Below the pieces are notes generated by a model. The model saw only the letters and a list, made by a program, of their open reading frames with translations, had not been told where the DNA came from and ran no database searches. A stretch of DNA of 64,000 nucleotides from DTU015 sp964641455 (lineage in GTDB: Bacteria; Bacillota; Sulfobacillia; Fermentithermobacillales; Fermentithermobacillaceae): contig CAZXLH010000005.1 of the NCBI GenBank assembly GCA_964641455.1, forward strand, positions 1 to 64,000, given 5' to 3'. This document shows positions 18,222 through 26,835 of the stretch, piece after piece (the stretch's first letter is position 1; every line of letters starts with the position of its first letter). The position numbers and the translations under genes were made by a program.

Positions 18222-18974
18222 ATGCTCGACAAAACTGGGCAAATTCCGCTATACATACAATTAAGGAATTTGATTCAAAAGAAGATCGAAGATGGAACTT
18301 ATCCTGAGGGTACGGCTATCCCATCAGAAAGGGAACTTTGCAATATGTATGGGGTAAGCAGAATTACTGTAAGACAGGCTATTCAGCTTGCCACTTCTGA
18401 TGGGCTCTTGGTTAGAAGGCCGGGCAAAGGAACTTATGTTTCTACCAGGAAGATAGTCCAGGCCCTTGAGCACATTACCTTATTCGATAAAACCATGACC
18501 GGACAAGGGCTCTTTCCCAGAACTTCAGTTATTGAAGTGAAAACTGTATCGGCAACAGACAAAGTATATAAGGCTCTGGAAGTCAGCAAGAGGGCCCCCC
18601 TCGTGAGGATTACGCTTTTGGGTATCGCTGATTCAGAACCTTTAGCTATATATACCTCGTATTTTAGGCCGGAACTGGGTGTGCATATGGCTCAGAAAGC
18701 CTCTGAATGGGGTTCCCAGGAAAGGGCTTTTACTTCGTTCGATTTGTACGAGGGAATGAGCCATGACTTAAGGCCTGTAAGGGCACGGCAGACGTTTGAG
18801 GCGAATCTGGCGTCAGGCAGAGTGGCCCGGTACCTTAGACTGGATGAACCTACAGCACTCTTCGTCGTAGAATCTGTAGCAGAAGCTGAAACCGGGGTTC
18901 CGATAGAGTACAGAACAGCTTATTACAGGGCAGATCGTTATAAATTCTCCATTACCCGTGAGATCAAAACTTAG
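18222..18974 (+). CDS. GntR-family transcriptional regulator with UTRA effector domain
   Basis: A 250-residue HutC-type GntR regulator. Residues 1-70 form the winged helix-turn-helix (PLYIQLRNLIQKKIEDGTYPEG... PSERELCNMYGVSRITVRQAI ... RPGKGTYV), and residues 85-245 form a UTRA ligand-binding domain ending in IEYRTAYYRADRYKF. Such proteins repress catabolic operons until a small-molecule ligand binds. It sits between the two D-aminoacylase-associated operons and the AtuA-like/transporter operon, so those are its likely targets; the palindromic site at 19043 is a candidate operator. ATG follows AGGAGG. Confidence 0.93.
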   Translation: MLDKTGQIPLYIQLRNLIQKKIEDGTYPEGTAIPSERELCNMYGVSRITVRQAIQLATSDGLLVRRPGKGTYVSTRKIVQALEHITLFDKTMTGQGLFPRTSVIEVKTVSATDKVYKALEVSKRAPLVRITLLGIADSEPLAIYTSYFRPELGVHMAQKASEWGSQERAFTSFDLYEGMSHDLRPVRARQTFEANLASGRVARYLRLDEPTALFVVESVAEAETGVPIEYRTAYYRADRYKFSITREIKT

Positions 18975-19042
18975 TAAGTTATCTAATTGAATTAATTTCA
19001 GCCAATTTGATTAAATAAAGAAGGAATTTCGGGTGTCCGTGT

Positions 19043-19062
19043 GGTAATAACCTATTATAACC
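19043..19062 (+). promoter_or_regulatory. Candidate GntR operator (imperfect dyad)
   Basis: GGTAATAACCTATTATAACC is a 20-base imperfect palindrome (GGT.ATAA...TTAT.ACC) in the 140-base gap between the GntR gene and the AtuA-like gene. HutC-subfamily operators usually have GT...AC symmetry with A/T-rich centres, which this fits. No binding evidence. Confidence 0.3.
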
Positions 19063-19114
19063 GCCGATCAACTATTGTGGCTAACTATTAAGCCTTTGAG
19101 GAGGGCACTAGACA

Positions 19115-20488
19115 GTGTCTAAGAAAGAGAAGTTAACGATTCTATGTCCAAACGGACACTTGGGATTTGCTCCTTCAAAAGAGGAGAGCTTTTGGATTGG
19201 AGTAGAAGAACTCCCTAATTATTATTGTTGTGACTCAGGAAGTAATGATATAGGCCCTACGCCCCTTGGAGCGGACCTGTCCGTTGGCCCTTACGAGTGG
19301 CAGGTACACGATCTGGAAATGATGCTTGTAGCAGCCAGAAAACAGGGAGTGCCTATGATTATTGGCTCATCGGGAGATACAGGTTCCAACAGCCGGGTTG
19401 ACATGTATGTAGATATTATAAAGAAGTTGGCAAAGAAATATAACATACCCAAATTTAAGTTAGGATACTTTTACTCGGAAGTACCTGTTCAGCATATAGT
19501 TGAAAAGCTTGAAGAAGGTGTTGAGATTGAAGGGTTGGACGGTAGGTCGGACCTGATTGTTGAAGATGCAAAGAACACAGATAGGATAGTAGCAGTAGCA
19601 GGGGTTCATCCGTTTATGAAATTGCTTGATATGGGCGCCGACGTTATTATCGGCGGCCGATCAAGTGACTGTGCCATATTTGCTGCTCCGGCCATCAGAG
19701 AAGGGTTTCCTGAATCTCTTTCATATTATCTTGGAAAAGTCATGGAGTGCGCTTCTTTCTGTGCTGAACCGTATGGCGCAAAAGAGACAATTATTGGCAC
19801 GATCACCCATGAAGACGTGAAAGTAACGGCTATGCATCCTAAGCAAAGGTGTACAGTTGAATCTGTTTCTGCCCATGCAATGTACGAAAGGTCAAATCCT
19901 TTCTATGAATATGTGGCAGGCGGCCTTCTTGACATGACAAATTGTGAATACAAACAGTATGACGAGAAGACTTGCGCAATTACAGGGCCAAAGTTCATTC
20001 CAATTGAGGGCAAGGTGAAAGTCAAGTTAGAAGGCGCCGGCAAGATTGGCGAAAGATATCTTGGTATTGCAGGTATCAGAGATCCTTACCTGATTGAAAA
20101 TGTAGACAAAGTTGTGGATTGGGCAAGGAGCCAGGTAGAAGAAAGGTTCAAAGATACCAGGCACGAGGTTTATTTTCATGTGTACGGAAAGAATGCAGTC
20201 ATGGGGGACATCGAACCTGTTAAGAACGTAAACCCACACGAGCTGTGTATTGTTGTTGAAGGTATTGCTCCGACCAAAGAACTTGCAGAAGAAGTGGCTA
20301 TGATTGGAACAAGACAGCTCTTCTATGCACGGTTGCCGGAAGTTAAGGGCACCGCAGGTACTGCTGCGTTCCTTGTAGACGAAGTATTTCCAGTCTCCCC
20401 GGCGTACAAGTGGACCCTTAACCATATCATTCCTGTTGACGACCCACTTGAGTTTTTCCCAGTTGAAATTATCGAGGCTGGAGTTTAA
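19115..20488 (+). CDS. AtuA-like (DUF1446) family protein
   Basis: A 457-residue protein of the DUF1446 family, named after AtuA of acyclic terpene utilisation in pseudomonads; members pair with a DUF4387 protein or carry that domain fused. Family-like features are the N-terminal GADLSVGPYEW, the SSGDTGSNSRVD loop, VQHIVEKLEEG, IIGGRSSDCAIFAAPAIREG and EPYGAKETIIGTI. The reaction is not established biochemically as far as I know. The GTG start follows GAGGAGGG. The gene heads an operon with DUF4387, an SLC13-type carrier and a racemase, which points to use of an imported organic or amino acid rather than a terpene here. Confidence 0.85.
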   Translation: MSKKEKLTILCPNGHLGFAPSKEESFWIGVEELPNYYCCDSGSNDIGPTPLGADLSVGPYEWQVHDLEMMLVAARKQGVPMIIGSSGDTGSNSRVDMYVDIIKKLAKKYNIPKFKLGYFYSEVPVQHIVEKLEEGVEIEGLDGRSDLIVEDAKNTDRIVAVAGVHPFMKLLDMGADVIIGGRSSDCAIFAAPAIREGFPESLSYYLGKVMECASFCAEPYGAKETIIGTITHEDVKVTAMHPKQRCTVESVSAHAMYERSNPFYEYVAGGLLDMTNCEYKQYDEKTCAITGPKFIPIEGKVKVKLEGAGKIGERYLGIAGIRDPYLIENVDKVVDWARSQVEERFKDTRHEVYFHVYGKNAVMGDIEPVKNVNPHELCIVVEGIAPTKELAEEVAMIGTRQLFYARLPEVKGTAGTAAFLVDEVFPVSPAYKWTLNHIIPVDDPLEFFPVEIIEAGV

Positions 20489-20501
20489 GGAGGCCATGAA
20501 G

Positions 20502-20822
20502 ATGAAAACCGTCAAACTGGAAGACCTGGCCAAGGTTATAAGAAGTAAGAATGCAGGGCCTGATAAGGTGACATTCGATATTATCTTCAAGAACCAGGAG
20601 GACTATGAGGCTGTTAAGGCAAGCAAAGCATTGACTCCTGAAACTGTAACCAAGCTATTTGGCGTGCCCAAGGAAAGGCTCAGTGATTTTGTTGAGTACG
20701 ATCCTGCATGTGCTATAAAGTTCACCTTATACAGGTCAATACCCAGTGGCAGTCCAGGAGATGCGGATGTTTTTGGTTGTCAGCAATATCCACCCCTGAT
20801 GGGCCTGGAAATTCCACTTTAG
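20502..20822 (+). CDS. DUF4387 family protein, partner of the AtuA-like protein
   Basis: A 106-residue cytoplasmic protein of the DUF4387 family: LEDLAKVIRSKNAGPDKVTFDIIF near the N-terminus and the conserved SIPSGSPGDADVFGCQQYPPL end. DUF4387 proteins accompany DUF1446/AtuA-like proteins either as a separate small subunit or as a fused domain. Here the ATG at 20502 follows AAGGAGG by eight bases, 13 bases after the upstream stop; an ATG six bases earlier is too close to the site. Function unknown, presumably the second subunit of one enzyme. Confidence 0.85.
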   Translation: MKTVKLEDLAKVIRSKNAGPDKVTFDIIFKNQEDYEAVKASKALTPETVTKLFGVPKERLSDFVEYDPACAIKFTLYRSIPSGSPGDADVFGCQQYPPLMGLEIPL

Positions 20823-20846
20823 GTATCTGATATACTTGAATATGTT

Positions 20847-20882
20847 GGCACGGAGGATGTCAACCGAAACATTCTCCGTGCC
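20847..20882 (+). other. Stable 14-bp hairpin between DUF4387 and transporter genes
   Basis: GGCACGGAGGATGT (20847-20860) pairs with ACATTCTCCGTGCC (20869-20882) around an eight-base loop, with a single G-U pair. There is no U-tract after it, so it is more likely an mRNA-stabilising or processing hairpin, or an attenuating structure, than an intrinsic terminator. Confidence 0.5.
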
Positions 20883-20915
20883 GAATGTTCTTGAGAGACT
20901 TTGGAGGGAAGCCGA

Positions 20916-22340
20916 ATGATATCGTCGCTTGCCGGCATAATCAGCAAACGTCGCGGAGAAATCATTGTATGTGGTTACCTAATTCTTGTACTCTTGTTTC
21001 GTTTGCTCCCAGGTTCATGGGATACATCTTTCTTACCTGGAAACCAGATTAAGGTAAGCCTTTTTACTGTATGGACAGTTGTAGGGTGGATATCAAGGAG
21101 TTTATCACCTGCAGTAGTTGGGCTGCTAAACGTAGTGAGCCTAATTTTGGCTGAAATAATCACCTTTGAACAAGGGGTTAGCTGTTTTGGTAGCACCACA
21201 GTTGTATTGGTGTTTAGTGTGTTATTGCTTGCCGAGAGCATTCAAGCCAGCGGAATAGAGCGGCGTATTACATTGTGGCTTCTCAATATTGCCAAAGGCC
21301 ATACTGAATATACCGTGTTGATGGTAATGTTTGCAGTGTTTTTGCTAACGTTTTTCATTCCAAGCGCTGTTGGGCGGGTAGGAATTCTGCTTCCCATTGG
21401 AAGAGGATTATGTAGAGAGTTTAATGATAAGAACTTTTCTAAAATGCTTATGATAGGCATGACGCTTGGTTCTCTGATTAGCACTACAAGTTGTATTACA
21501 GGAGCCCCCGGTGTCTTCTACGGCATTGAGCTTTTCAAAGACTGCATTGGGTTTGAATGGACGTATTTTCAATGGGCCAGAGCATATATTCCTCTTAACC
21601 TGGTTGCAACCATACTAACCTGGTATGCACTGAAAAAACTGTTTCCGCCTGCGTCCAGTTATATCAGTAAGGGTAGAGAGTTTGTCAAAGACAGTTACTC
21701 AAAACTTGGGCCTATGAACAAGCGGGAGCGTAAAATGCTCATGGTCATTGCTATAATGCTGCTGTTTTGGATCACGGAACCCTTGCATCATGTGCCTGTG
21801 GGCCTGACTGCGCTTGCCATGAGCCTTTGTACTGTCTTGCCTGGCATAGGCATTGTTGAGTGGGAGGAGGCCCTTGAGAGGATAAACTGGAGCACTTTGC
21901 TTCTGCTTGCTTCAAGCGTAGTAATGGCTATGGCAGTTTCGACATCCGGGCTTCACCTGAGCCTTGCCGAAGTTCTTTCAGGTTTGCTTGTAGGCAAGAG
22001 CCCTTTTATTATGGCCTTTACAATAATTGTTTGTGTAATCTTACTGCGTTTTGGGTTGAACAATATGACTACCGTTAACGCGGTTATGTTGCCTATTACC
22101 TTCGCCGTTGCAGGGTCAACTTCAACTAATCCTGTTTGGCTGGGAATGGTGGCCATGGCTGCAGGTAAAATAGGCTACTACCTGCCGGCTCAGTCTGTGT
22201 CAGCCCTTGCTACATTTTCAACAGGGCTTTATGATAGCCATGATCTAATGAAGGCCGGCCTGGTAGTTACCCCTATTGTGGTTGCAGTAACACTCCTGTT
22301 TTCCGTGTTTTACTGGCCTATGTTAGGATGGAACCCGTAG
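20916..22340 (+). CDS. SLC13/DASS-type (ArsB/CitT superfamily) anion transporter
   Basis: A 474-residue polytopic membrane protein with about 11-12 hydrophobic helices and the two-fold repeat of the ion transporter superfamily. It probably imports a dicarboxylate or other organic anion with sodium. Suggestive elements are the polar SxTS-type turns in each half (GSLISTTSCITGAPG near residue 190 and the NNMTTVNAVMLPITF segment near 390, similar to the SNT motifs of DASS carriers). ATG at 20916 follows GGAGGG; an in-frame TTG lies five codons earlier. Gene order (AtuA-like, DUF4387, carrier, racemase) suggests it takes up the substrate of the adjacent enzymes. Confidence 0.85.
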   Translation: MISSLAGIISKRRGEIIVCGYLILVLLFRLLPGSWDTSFLPGNQIKVSLFTVWTVVGWISRSLSPAVVGLLNVVSLILAEIITFEQGVSCFGSTTVVLVFSVLLLAESIQASGIERRITLWLLNIAKGHTEYTVLMVMFAVFLLTFFIPSAVGRVGILLPIGRGLCREFNDKNFSKMLMIGMTLGSLISTTSCITGAPGVFYGIELFKDCIGFEWTYFQWARAYIPLNLVATILTWYALKKLFPPASSYISKGREFVKDSYSKLGPMNKRERKMLMVIAIMLLFWITEPLHHVPVGLTALAMSLCTVLPGIGIVEWEEALERINWSTLLLLASSVVMAMAVSTSGLHLSLAEVLSGLLVGKSPFIMAFTIIVCVILLRFGLNNMTTVNAVMLPITFAVAGSTSTNPVWLGMVAMAAGKIGYYLPAQSVSALATFSTGLYDSHDLMKAGLVVTPIVVAVTLLFSVFYWPMLGWNP

Positions 22341-22390
22341 GCTGGTTATTTTTCATGTATTATGCACAAATCTGAGGTGGCGTTGAGACA

Positions 22391-23458
22391 ATGGCTTATC
22401 CTGCTTTAGTAATTGACACCAAAAAAATCAAACATAACACTCAAGTAATAGCGCGTCTTCTGGATGAACAAGGAATTCGGCTTGTCGGAGTCGCAAAAGG
22501 AACATGTGCCAACCGTTGGGTTGTGGAAACCATGGTTTCCGGGGGCGCAAAAGCAATAGCTGATTCCAGAATTGATAACTTGCGCCGCATCAAAGAATGG
22601 GGATATAAGGGTGAGACTATCCTGTTGAGGTCTCCAGGGCTTTCTCAGTGTAAAGAAGCTGTGCTTTATGCTGATACAAGCCTTAATTCGGAGGTTTCCA
22701 TTGTTCGGGAATTAGGCAAAGCAGCCATGAGCCTGGGAACAACCCACCAAGTGGTGTTGATGATAGAACTTGGAGATCTAAGAGAAGGTGTGTTGATTGA
22801 TAAGGCTCCCGAGGTTGCTTTTAAAATGGCTCAAGTGCCAGGCATAAAATTAATCGGTATAGGCACAAATATGAGCTGTTATGGGGCAGTGATTCCTACT
22901 CGGGATAAAATGAATCTCTTGCTTGATACTAAACAAGAAATTGAAAAGGCAATCCAAAGCCCTCTGGCCAGGGTATCAGGTGGTACATCTGCGAATATGA
23001 CGCTGGTTCTAAACAAGGAGATGCCAAAGGGTATTACAGAACTTAGGATAGGTGAAAGCATTCTTCTTGGCACAGAGGCAGTTAACAGAGAGCCAGTAAG
23101 CGGTTGCTGCCAAGATGCTTTTACCTTAAAAGCTGAAGTAATTGAAGTACAGCGCAAACCGTCTAAGCCCATTGGGGAAATTGGGCAGGATGCTTTTGGA
23201 GATGTCCCTGTTTTTGAAGACCGGGGAATTAGGACAAGGGCTATTCTGGCAGTGGGGAGGCAAGATGTGGATCCTTCCGACCTCAGGCCTCTCGCAAAAG
23301 GAGTAGAAATTATAGGCGCTTCGTCTGATCATCTAATTTGCGATGTTGAGGATGCAGGTGATTCTATCCATGTAGGTAAAATTTTGTCTTTTGGCGTATC
23401 CTACAACACTCTGCTTAAGGCGAGCACATCTGCCTATGTAAGCAAAAAAGTGGTCTAG
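22391..23458 (+). CDS. Alanine/ornithine-racemase-type PLP-dependent amino acid racemase
   Basis: A 355-residue fold-III PLP enzyme of the alanine racemase superfamily, closest in style to ornithine racemase (Orr) of amino-acid-fermenting clostridia. PALVIDTKKIKHN begins the barrel and RLVGVAKGTCAN carries the PLP lysine at residue 36. MIELGDLREGV, GIGTNMSCYG and RVSGGTSANMTL are characteristic of the Orr-like branch, and RIGESILLG follows. It interconverts L- and D-amino acids, possibly ornithine or the D-amino acid released by the D-aminoacylases. ATG follows GAGGTGG. Exact substrate is not deducible from sequence. Confidence 0.88.
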   Translation: MAYPALVIDTKKIKHNTQVIARLLDEQGIRLVGVAKGTCANRWVVETMVSGGAKAIADSRIDNLRRIKEWGYKGETILLRSPGLSQCKEAVLYADTSLNSEVSIVRELGKAAMSLGTTHQVVLMIELGDLREGVLIDKAPEVAFKMAQVPGIKLIGIGTNMSCYGAVIPTRDKMNLLLDTKQEIEKAIQSPLARVSGGTSANMTLVLNKEMPKGITELRIGESILLGTEAVNREPVSGCCQDAFTLKAEVIEVQRKPSKPIGEIGQDAFGDVPVFEDRGIRTRAILAVGRQDVDPSDLRPLAKGVEIIGASSDHLICDVEDAGDSIHVGKILSFGVSYNTLLKASTSAYVSKKVV

Positions 23459-23658
23459 CCCCCACAATTGAATATTGAATAACCCATAACCTGCCCTTTA
23501 AGGGCCTAACCTTTGCATGCAACCTTTCCGGAGTTTCGGCACACCCGTTCATGTTTCATAAGCGTGTTTTCTAAGCATGTTTCTCGAAAGAGAATCTGTA
23601 AAGAAAATACGTTTTTGATTCTAGCGCATGACCTGGCTAATGCATCTTGCCTGCAACT

Positions 23659-24690
23659 TCATTGCAAAGGTGTATTTGCGTACCGTTTCAGCGCTGCCTC
23701 AACTATGCTTCCTATCAGCCATGACTGGGGCTTTCCTAATGAAGCGGCCATTTTGCTCATGTAACTAAGATGAATTTCTGAATCTTGCTCAGATTTGTTG
23801 CCGCCTGGGCACGCAAGGCCTGCGAAAGTGTTGAGTTCCAATAAGTAGGGTTCATTCCCTTTAAGCATAATATCTATCCTGCCATAATCTCTGGCGCTGA
23901 GAGCCTGGTATGCGCGGACAGCAAGCGTTGTTATACGCTGTTCTTGTTGTTTGGACAAAGGCGCAGGGCATACCAATTTTTCCTTATCGTCCATCTTGTG
24001 GGCGTAGGTGTTTGTTAGGGTACCGGTGTACCCAATTTCAAGCAGTGGCAAAACCGTGATCTGTTTCCCGTTGCCTATGATTCCTACGCTTATCTCACGT
24101 CCGGGTATGTATTCTTCTACCAAGGCAGGCTGATTTAGTTGTTCAATAATCTTTTTGGATACTTGAAACAGTTCTGTTTGATTGTTGACAATTGAATTTT
24201 TGGTTATGCCTGAACTTCCTCGCCCGTCCACCGGTTTGACAAACAAGGGAAAGTCTAGGTTTTGCGTTCTAAGCAGAGTTTGGGCCTTTTCTTTTGTTGT
24301 ATGTGTTGATATTGTCATGAATTTGGGAGTTGGAATTTTGTCGTAAGCCCAAATCTTTTTTCTGGTGGCCTTGTTCAATGGGACAAGATTAATGCCTGAT
24401 CCGGCATATGGAATATTGAATGCTTCACAGAAACAAACTTCTTCATCAGACGAAGCATTGAAAACAAGTTTTGGTTGTATCTTGGTGATTTCTTGCAAGG
24501 TCAGCCCAGGTTTGTGAGGTTGCCACTTAACAATTTCCGCCAAAAAACCGGCTTCTTCAAGAGACTTGCAGTGGTTCAATGCCTCGTTCATTGCATCGTC
24601 GTCAAATGCTTGGCCGGTAAAGTCTTCATGGAATTCAACGTTTCTGGATTGCCGCCATAAAACTACTATCTTTATTTTGGTACTCAACAT
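23659..24690 (-). CDS. ATP-grasp ligase, D-Ala-D-Ala ligase-like
   Basis: A 343-residue ATP-grasp enzyme of the D-Ala-D-Ala ligase type, which joins two carboxylate/amine substrates through an acyl-phosphate. Visible: substrate-domain segment LVFNASSDEEVCFCEAFNIPYAGSG, FPLFVKPVDGRGSSGI (ATP-binding loop), ALVEEYIPGREISVGI, YGRIDIML and the metal-binding LELNTFAGL. The usual ENLPG/NTxPG-type end is here NTFAGLACPGG, and the lid includes an unusual YAHKMDDKEKLVCPAP. It is convergent with the racemase gene. ATG at 24690 follows AAAGGTG closely; TTG codons at 24702 and 24687 are alternatives. A second, related enzyme lies at 56299. The housekeeping Ddl is usually near murF, so this one probably makes another dipeptide or amide. 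Confidence 0.85.
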   Translation of the reverse strand: MLSTKIKIVVLWRQSRNVEFHEDFTGQAFDDDAMNEALNHCKSLEEAGFLAEIVKWQPHKPGLTLQEITKIQPKLVFNASSDEEVCFCEAFNIPYAGSGINLVPLNKATRKKIWAYDKIPTPKFMTISTHTTKEKAQTLLRTQNLDFPLFVKPVDGRGSSGITKNSIVNNQTELFQVSKKIIEQLNQPALVEEYIPGREISVGIIGNGKQITVLPLLEIGYTGTLTNTYAHKMDDKEKLVCPAPLSKQQEQRITTLAVRAYQALSARDYGRIDIMLKGNEPYLLELNTFAGLACPGGNKSEQDSEIHLSYMSKMAASLGKPQSWLIGSIVEAALKRYANTPLQ

Positions 24691-24858
24691 ATCACCTTTC
24701 AATCGTAAATGTTTATGAATATATGCACGTCCACTTTTCGCCCAATCTTTGATTGGAACTATGGTGGCTTTTAGCTGGGAGGATTAGTCCTGCAGCATCA
24801 AGAAGGTTAGAGTCAATCCTATATCTATGTTATCACATACTGAATTAGCGGCCAGTCT

Positions 24859-24990
24859 ATGCATTAGCAGTAACCTTACTTGTAGTCTCTACGTTGTTTA
24901 AGCAGTCAAACCGTGCGGTAGAAGTAATCTTACTTGTAGTTTTTTACGTCGTCTGAGCGGGCATCCATGCGGTAGCAGTAATCTTACCAG
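24859..24990 (+). repeat. 54-bp tandem repeat, about 2.5 copies
   Basis: Units start at 24859, 24913 and 24967 (exact 54-base period). Each begins (A/G)TGC.(T/G)TAG.AGTAA.CTTAC; the first two continue with TTGTAGT and TACGT, the third diverges after about 24 bases. The array lies between the ATP-grasp and radical SAM genes. It is unrelated in sequence to the 53-bp GTGTACC family. Confidence 0.65.
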
Positions 24991-25333
24991 TGTGCCAGGG
25001 CTCTTAGCTGAATTAATGAGGACTATTAAATCGATAGATTGGCAAAGAGATGAGATTGTAATGGTTATTCTTCGGTTACCTTATAATGCATGTAGCTAAG
25101 AGGCACCGTGGAGCCCCGCTTTGATCGAAGTCATAGGAATCTTAGCCATAAGCGGCCATAACAGGAGAAGGGAGGAAAAGTGCCGTTGGTCTAAGCAACT
25201 TAAGCACATAAATGCAAATGTAAGTCTAAAAGGTAGCTTCAATTAAGATTTTGAGGAACATGGCCTTTCATGGAATCATCGTGTTATCCGAAGGCCAAAT
25301 TTATCGAAGGCCAGAGTACTTTTTTGAGAGTGC

Positions 25334-26416
25334 TTGGTTGTGGGTACCAATTCACGGCACAGATATATGAAGTCATTCACAGTCGATCCCCGTCCTCCGG
25401 TGTACTTGTCTCTCAGTGAAAAACAGTGGGACGAGAAGTTGGAGAGGTGTAAGGAACTGGCATCTCCCTGTGTTTTGTGTGGAAGGCAGTGCCGGGTTAT
25501 GAGATTCAATGATTCTGAGCGCAAGATTATTGAATTTCGGCCATCCAATCCCAAAAGCGATGTTGAAATTGATGCCGGAATTGATGCTGACATTGAGCAT
25601 AATGCCAAAGGGCCTAAAAAAGGTTCTTTACCGCCTGTCATAGGGGTCTGCAAAACCAAAGATAAGGCTGTAGTCTCCAGTTTTGGCCCGCATTTTGGCG
25701 AAGAACCTCCTCTTGTAGGCACAAGAGGTTCAGGTACTGTCTTCTTTGCCGGATGCAACCTTAGGTGTACGTTTTGCCAGAATTACGACATAGCTCACTT
25801 TGATCGAGGGCAAGAACTTACTGACGAGCAACTCAGCCGGCTGATGCTCCGTATTCAGGATATGGGTTGCCATAATGTTAATCTTGTTTCACCGACGCAT
25901 GTGGTTCCTAATATTTTGGCTGCTGTCCGATTGGCTGCCAGGCAAGGCCTCAATATTCCGCTTGTCTATAATACCGGCGGCTATGATTCTATAGAAACCA
26001 TTGAGATTCTGGACGGAGTAGTCGACATATATATGCCGGATATGAAATATGGAGAGTCTGAGCCCGCGAAAGAATTCTCCATGGCTGCGGATTATCCCCA
26101 AATAAACTTTGCTGCTGTAAAGGAAATGCATAGGCAGGTTGGCGACTTGGTTATGGAAAGCAATGGAGTGGCTGTTCGCGGCCTTTTGGTGAGGCACTTG
26201 GTTCTTCCTGAGGGAATGGCTGGGACAAAGAAAGTTGTTGAGTTTATTGCACAGAATATTTCCAGGAATACATACATCAACATAATGTCACAGTATAGGC
26301 CGTATTATAAGGCGGTAGGGCATCTGACGATTGGAAGAAGAATTAACGTCAGGGAATATAGAGAGGCCTTGAAGATGGCTCGTAAGGCTGGACTAAGAAG
26401 AGTGCAGGCTCTTTAG
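25334..26416 (+). CDS. Radical SAM protein of the PflA-like (COG1313) group
   Basis: A 360-residue radical SAM enzyme related to putative pyruvate formate-lyase activating enzymes of the COG1313 type. The SAM-cluster motif CNLRCTFC gives cysteines at residues 141, 145 and 148, preceded by FFAG and followed by QNYDIAHF. Extra cysteines C46, C49, C53 and C106 may bind a second centre. Between them lies an acidic, low-complexity stretch (about residues 65-100, with repeated DAGID/DADIE) not expected in the family. Later family features are NLVSPTH, YNTGGYDSIE, DIYMPDMKY and YRPYYKA. A TTG start at 25334 is used; an ATG 11 codons later is possible. Substrate unknown; no PFL-like partner nearby. 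Confidence 0.85.
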   Translation: MVVGTNSRHRYMKSFTVDPRPPVYLSLSEKQWDEKLERCKELASPCVLCGRQCRVMRFNDSERKIIEFRPSNPKSDVEIDAGIDADIEHNAKGPKKGSLPPVIGVCKTKDKAVVSSFGPHFGEEPPLVGTRGSGTVFFAGCNLRCTFCQNYDIAHFDRGQELTDEQLSRLMLRIQDMGCHNVNLVSPTHVVPNILAAVRLAARQGLNIPLVYNTGGYDSIETIEILDGVVDIYMPDMKYGESEPAKEFSMAADYPQINFAAVKEMHRQVGDLVMESNGVAVRGLLVRHLVLPEGMAGTKKVVEFIAQNISRNTYINIMSQYRPYYKAVGHLTIGRRINVREYREALKMARKAGLRRVQAL

Positions 26417-26835
26417 GCTCTAGGCTTTACTCGGGATCCATGCCGTCGATCTCAAATAGAGAGGTACTACTTCTCACATACGATCTAGGCTACGTGGCTG
26501 TTCGCCGGGTGCCACACCGGTTTTCGTTTCTTAGCCGTAGCAGTTAGTACATTCAGAAGAATGTTTCAGCCGTTTGGCCCACCTAGTGTTCCAACAACCT
26601 TATTCGTGGTGAAACAGGGTCATTTGGTTCACTAGGTGCACCAATTAGACTTTGTCCTTTTTTTCGTTGTACGTACCGGGCCATACCGGGTAGGTACAAG
26701 TTGCGTGCCAGTTTCTTCTATCCTACGCACTGTTTGTCTTTGGCCTCAGCCTGCTGTGTAATCTCAGATGTTTCCGGCGTCGGTTGCCGGCTATAGGTCT
26801 GCTCAGTAATCCTGAGATTGCTGAGCGGCATCGGC
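26417..26835. other. Intergenic stretch with 53-bp-family repeat and repeat-tail of the upstream-reading gene
   Basis: No gene recognised. Contains a copy of the dispersed ~53-bp repeat (26586-26650). From about 26790 to 26835, read on the minus strand, codons continue the Glu/Gln-rich pattern of the gene at 26836-27750 past its stop codon. Confidence 0.5.
26565..26650 (+). repeat. ~53-bp family repeat, diverged copy
   Basis: A 50-base unit begins GTGTTCCAACAACCTTATTC at 26586, continues GTGGTGAAAC and ends GGTTCACTAG, and the next unit starts GTGCACCAATTAG at 26636. Part of a preceding unit (GAATGTTTCAGCCGTTTGGC) is also present. The order of elements matches units of the 36584-36800 array, such as ATGTACCAATGAACCTTGTT followed by TTCGGTGAAA. 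Confidence 0.45.
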
